8,164 nucleotides of DNA, taken from Filomicrobium sp. GTDB lineage: Bacteria; Pseudomonadota; Alphaproteobacteria; Rhizobiales; Hyphomicrobiaceae. A program made the position numbers and the translations under genes. The stretch lies in contig JAUWFF010000033.1 in the NCBI GenBank assembly GCA_030607105.1, positions 1-8,164 on the forward strand, in the 5' to 3' direction. Positions 6,867 through 8,164 of the stretch are shown here, one piece after another. A model generated the notes under the pieces. The model was not told the origin of the DNA and did not search any database. It worked only from the letters and a program-made list of their open reading frames with translations. Position 1 is the stretch's first letter. Each line of letters begins with the position of its first letter.

Positions 6867-6913
6867 AAGGAGGGCTGCGACTTACGAGCTAGCTCGTCAA
6901 TGCCGCGATGCAA

Positions 6914-6942
6914 AAAATAGCGTTGCGCCGCACAAAATGCAA
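6914..6942 (-). promoter_or_regulatory. putative sigma-70-type promoter for sRNA candidate B
   Basis: On the minus strand TTGCAT (6937-6942), a 17-base spacer and TATTTT (6914-6919) place a start near 6909, just before the palindromic 5' hairpin. The spacing is ideal and the hexamers are only moderate matches. Confidence 0.4.
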
Positions 6943-7048
6943 CTGCGTTTTTTGCAGAGCTGACTTGCCGCATACGAAGAGCTCGTCGCTTCGCTCATGA
7001 TGCTGGCAACCTCATAGAACAAAGGAAACTCTTCTTCGGAATTTTGGG

Positions 7049-7080
7049 AAAAAAAGTGGGCCGCTCTCGAAGAACAGCCC
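7049..7080 (-). terminator. intrinsic terminator of upstream sRNA candidate
   Basis: On the minus strand GGGCTGTTCT, loop TCG and AGAGCGGCCC form a 10-bp stem with two G-U pairs, then AC and seven T. It is analogous to the terminator at 6814-6844 but differs in stem sequence with pairing kept, consistent with selection on structure. Confidence 0.85.
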
Positions 7081-7101
7081 AAGTCCAGGGAGGAAACGCC
7101 C
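7077..7101 (-). repeat. 25-nt sRNA core repeat, copy A
   Basis: Second copy of the core also found at 6842-6866, with one mismatch. In both places the order is 5' hairpin, core, terminator, pointing to duplication of a whole sRNA gene followed by divergence outside the core. Confidence 0.9.
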
Positions 7102-7279
7102 GATCTATCAGGCCATGGCGCTAGGAGACGAATCTCCCGGCGCCACAAAACCTAGCTTGCGGGCATTTGATCACTTCCGCAATTACAGAAAAGCACAAGT
7201 TCCATCTTCAAAATCATCAAAATGCCAGAGAACGATTTGCCCAACCGCGTTCTAGACCGCCACCAAGCGAGTGTTCATC

Positions 7280-7326
7280 CAGTTCCCAGCGCATTTGCGG
7301 GACCTTGGAAGGTAGTAAGGGAACTG
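7280..7326 (+). promoter_or_regulatory. small three-way-junction fold upstream of hisN
   Basis: CAGTTCCC (7280-7287) and GGGAACTG (7319-7326) pair perfectly over 8 bp. They enclose two hairpins, CGC-ATTT-GCG (7290-7299) and ACCT-TGGA-AGGT (7302-7313). The closing stem contains AAGGGAAC, the likely ribosome binding site of the 16-codon ORF that starts at 7327, so folding would hide it. This could be a cis-regulatory element of hisN; I know no matching riboswitch class. Chance folding cannot be excluded. Confidence 0.35.
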
Positions 7327-7377
7327 ATGTTTGCCCCCGCGAAAATTGAAAAACCTGACAAAAATGTCACAGAATAG
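7327..7377 (+). CDS. 16-aa upstream ORF possibly coupled to hisN
   Basis: The ORF reads MFAPAKIEKPDKNVTE and stops at TAG. AGGGA lies about 6 bases before its ATG, whereas the hisN start codons have no visible ribosome binding site. Its TAG is followed after one base by ATG at 7379, an in-frame hisN start, so hisN translation may be coupled to it. It contains no histidine codon, so it is not a classical his attenuator leader. Its reality is uncertain; position and binding site are the only support. Confidence 0.35.
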   Translation: MFAPAKIEKPDKNVTE

Positions 7378-8164
7378 GATGCTAGATATCCACAGCTTCG
7401 ATGAATATCTCGCGTGCGCCCACGCTCTTGCGGACGCTGCAGCTGGTCAGACGCTGAAGCATTTTCGCCGAGCGACAGCTGTTGAAAACAAAGCCCATGC
7501 AGACGGATCAGCTGCTCGAAAGAGCTTCGATCCGGTCACAGCGGCAGATCGCGGCGCCGAAAAAGTTATCAGAGCAGAGTTGGCGGAGCGTTTTCCCGAT
7601 CACGGCATGCACGGCGAGGAGTTCGGACTCACCTTCCCAGACGCCCGCTATCGCTGGGTTGTAGACCCCATTGATGGTACGGCCTCGTACATTATGGGCT
7701 GGCCCATGTGGGGCACGCTCATTGCCTTGACAGATAACGGCCACCCGCTGCTCGGTCTCCTGGACCAGCCATTTACCCGTGAACGATTCTGGTCGACATC
7801 TTTAGACGCCATCTGGCGAGGCCCCGACAACCGAAGTCAGACTTTGCGGACACGGCCCTGCGCTTCGGTCGACCAGGCCGCCTTGTCAACAACCCATCCA
7901 GACTACTTCGCCAGCCCGCATGAATCCAAGGCCTTTGCTCGCGTCAAGCAGGCCGTCCGCACAACGCGTTATGGCGGCGACTGTTATGCCTACGCCATGC
8001 TGGCATCGGGTTTCTGCGACCTCATCGTGGAAAGCGGACTTCAGGCTTACGACGTCGCCGCACTGATACCGATCGTGGAGAAGGCTGGTGGCGTCATCAC
8101 AACCTGGAGCGGCGAGCCGGCCGACCAGGGCGGTAACATCGTGGCAGCAGGCGATGTCCGCTTA
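7364..8164 (+). CDS. hisN: histidinol-phosphatase, HisN type (3' end outside window)
   Basis: An inositol-monophosphatase-fold enzyme. HisN hydrolyses L-histidinol phosphate to L-histidinol and phosphate in histidine synthesis, using Mg2+. The window shows 267 codons with no stop; the visible end, NIVAAGDVRL, resembles the last strand of the family, so probably about ten residues are missing. Motifs: FDPVTAADRGAE (55-66), HGEEFG (83-88, first metal-binding Glu), WVVDPIDGTASYIMGWP (98-114, metal motif DPIDGT), GGDCYAYAMLASG (204-216) and YDVAALIPIVEKAGG (229-243, last metal Asp). GGDCYAY and the GTLIAL segment favour HisN over a general inositol monophosphatase. The usual HisN RSF after DGT is here ASY, so substrate specificity is not certain. 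Two starts are possible: ATG 7364 (MSQNRMLDIH) or ATG 7379 (MLDIHSFDEY); the latter abuts the stop of a short upstream ORF. It follows the amidohydrolase gene on the same strand after a 615-base gap with two antisense-oriented sRNA candidates. Confidence 0.85.
   Translation, partial: MSQNRMLDIHSFDEYLACAHALADAAAGQTLKHFRRATAVENKAHADGSAARKSFDPVTAADRGAEKVIRAELAERFPDHGMHGEEFGLTFPDARYRWVVDPIDGTASYIMGWPMWGTLIALTDNGHPLLGLLDQPFTRERFWSTSLDAIWRGPDNRSQTLRTRPCASVDQAALSTTHPDYFASPHESKAFARVKQAVRTTRYGGDCYAYAMLASGFCDLIVESGLQAYDVAALIPIVEKAGGVITTWSGEPADQGGNIVAAGDVRL

Larger units (their letters stand above)
6814..6909 (-). ncRNA. sRNA candidate B (about 96 nt) with CU-rich motifs
   Basis: Predicted from a promoter-like pair, local folds and a strong terminator. 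In transcription order it holds a perfect palindromic hairpin ACGAGC-TA-GCTCGT (6884-6897), a small hairpin GCCC-TCCTT-GGGC (6863-6875), the core GGGCGTTTCCTCCC followed by AGACTTGGG (within 6842-6866), and the intrinsic terminator. CCTCCTT and TTTCCTCCC are complementary to Shine-Dalgarno sequences. That suggests trans-acting repression of translation, as in the CU-rich loop sRNA families of alphaproteobacteria (alpha-r14, CcsR). The 25-nt core recurs in a second candidate about 210 bases away. The 5' end is an estimate. No ORF in it looks coding. Features are seen directly; function is inferred. Confidence 0.65.
7049..7146 (-). ncRNA. sRNA candidate A (about 98 nt), paralogue of candidate B
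   Basis: In transcription order: a 5' hairpin TGGCGC-CG-GGAGA-TTCG-TCTCC-TA-GCGCCA (7116-7145) capped by TTCG, a linker, the core GGGCGTTTCCTCCC with GGACTTGGG (7077-7101), and an intrinsic terminator. Compared with candidate B, the 5' hairpin differs in sequence while core, overall length and terminator position match. The unpaired CU-rich core is complementary to ribosome binding sites, so a role in blocking translation of target mRNAs is plausible but inferred. The 5' end is placed at the foot of the first hairpin; no good promoter was identified (TAGGTT at 7149-7154 is a possible -10). It is encoded antisense to the direction of its flanking protein genes. Confidence 0.6.

Noticed and set aside
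6897..7148. 83-codon minus-strand open frame covering sRNA candidate A
   Set aside because: It runs straight through the sRNA hairpin and terminator, has no binding site, and its composition is not protein-like.

Overview
This window looks like chromosomal DNA from an alphaproteobacterium, probably Hyphomicrobiales (Rhizobiales). The basis is recognition of protein families, not a database search. The response regulator has the rhizobial CpdR signature and is divergent from an N-formylglutamate amidohydrolase gene, and a HisN-type histidinol-phosphatase follows. A two-part NUDIX hydrolase of a form I associate with this group is also present. I see no transposase, phage gene, CRISPR array, rRNA or tRNA.

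Layout. Positions 1-133 hold the end of the leu unit with a perfect 11-bp hairpin. leuA (134-1708, minus) is complete. Upstream of it, 1709-2068 holds a probable leucine-rich leader peptide (1838-1951) and mutually exclusive stems reaching the leuA ribosome binding site, which suggests leucine-responsive attenuation. A PhzF-family gene (2069-2980) and a NUDIX hydrolase (3111-3836) lie further upstream on the same strand and may be co-transcribed. From 3837 to 4634 there is no convincing gene, but 4300-4600 is packed with consecutive hairpins and may be an undescribed structured RNA. A small cysteine-rich exported protein (4635-4910) and CpdR (5038-5397) complete the minus-strand block. On the plus strand are an N-formylglutamate amidohydrolase (5849-6748) and hisN (7364 to the window end, stop not reached).

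The 615-base gap between the last two genes carries two tandem minus-strand sRNA candidates. They share a 25-nt core (24 of 25 identical) with a CU-rich, Shine-Dalgarno-complementary stretch, and each ends in a strong intrinsic terminator. Just upstream of hisN there is a small three-way-junction fold and a 16-codon ORF with a good ribosome binding site that ends one base before an internal hisN ATG.

Themes: amino-acid metabolism (leucine synthesis, histidine synthesis, formylglutamate hydrolysis), cell-cycle proteolysis control (CpdR), and an unusual amount of RNA-level regulation. The most novel content is the paired sRNAs, the leuA leader and the 4300-4600 hairpin array.
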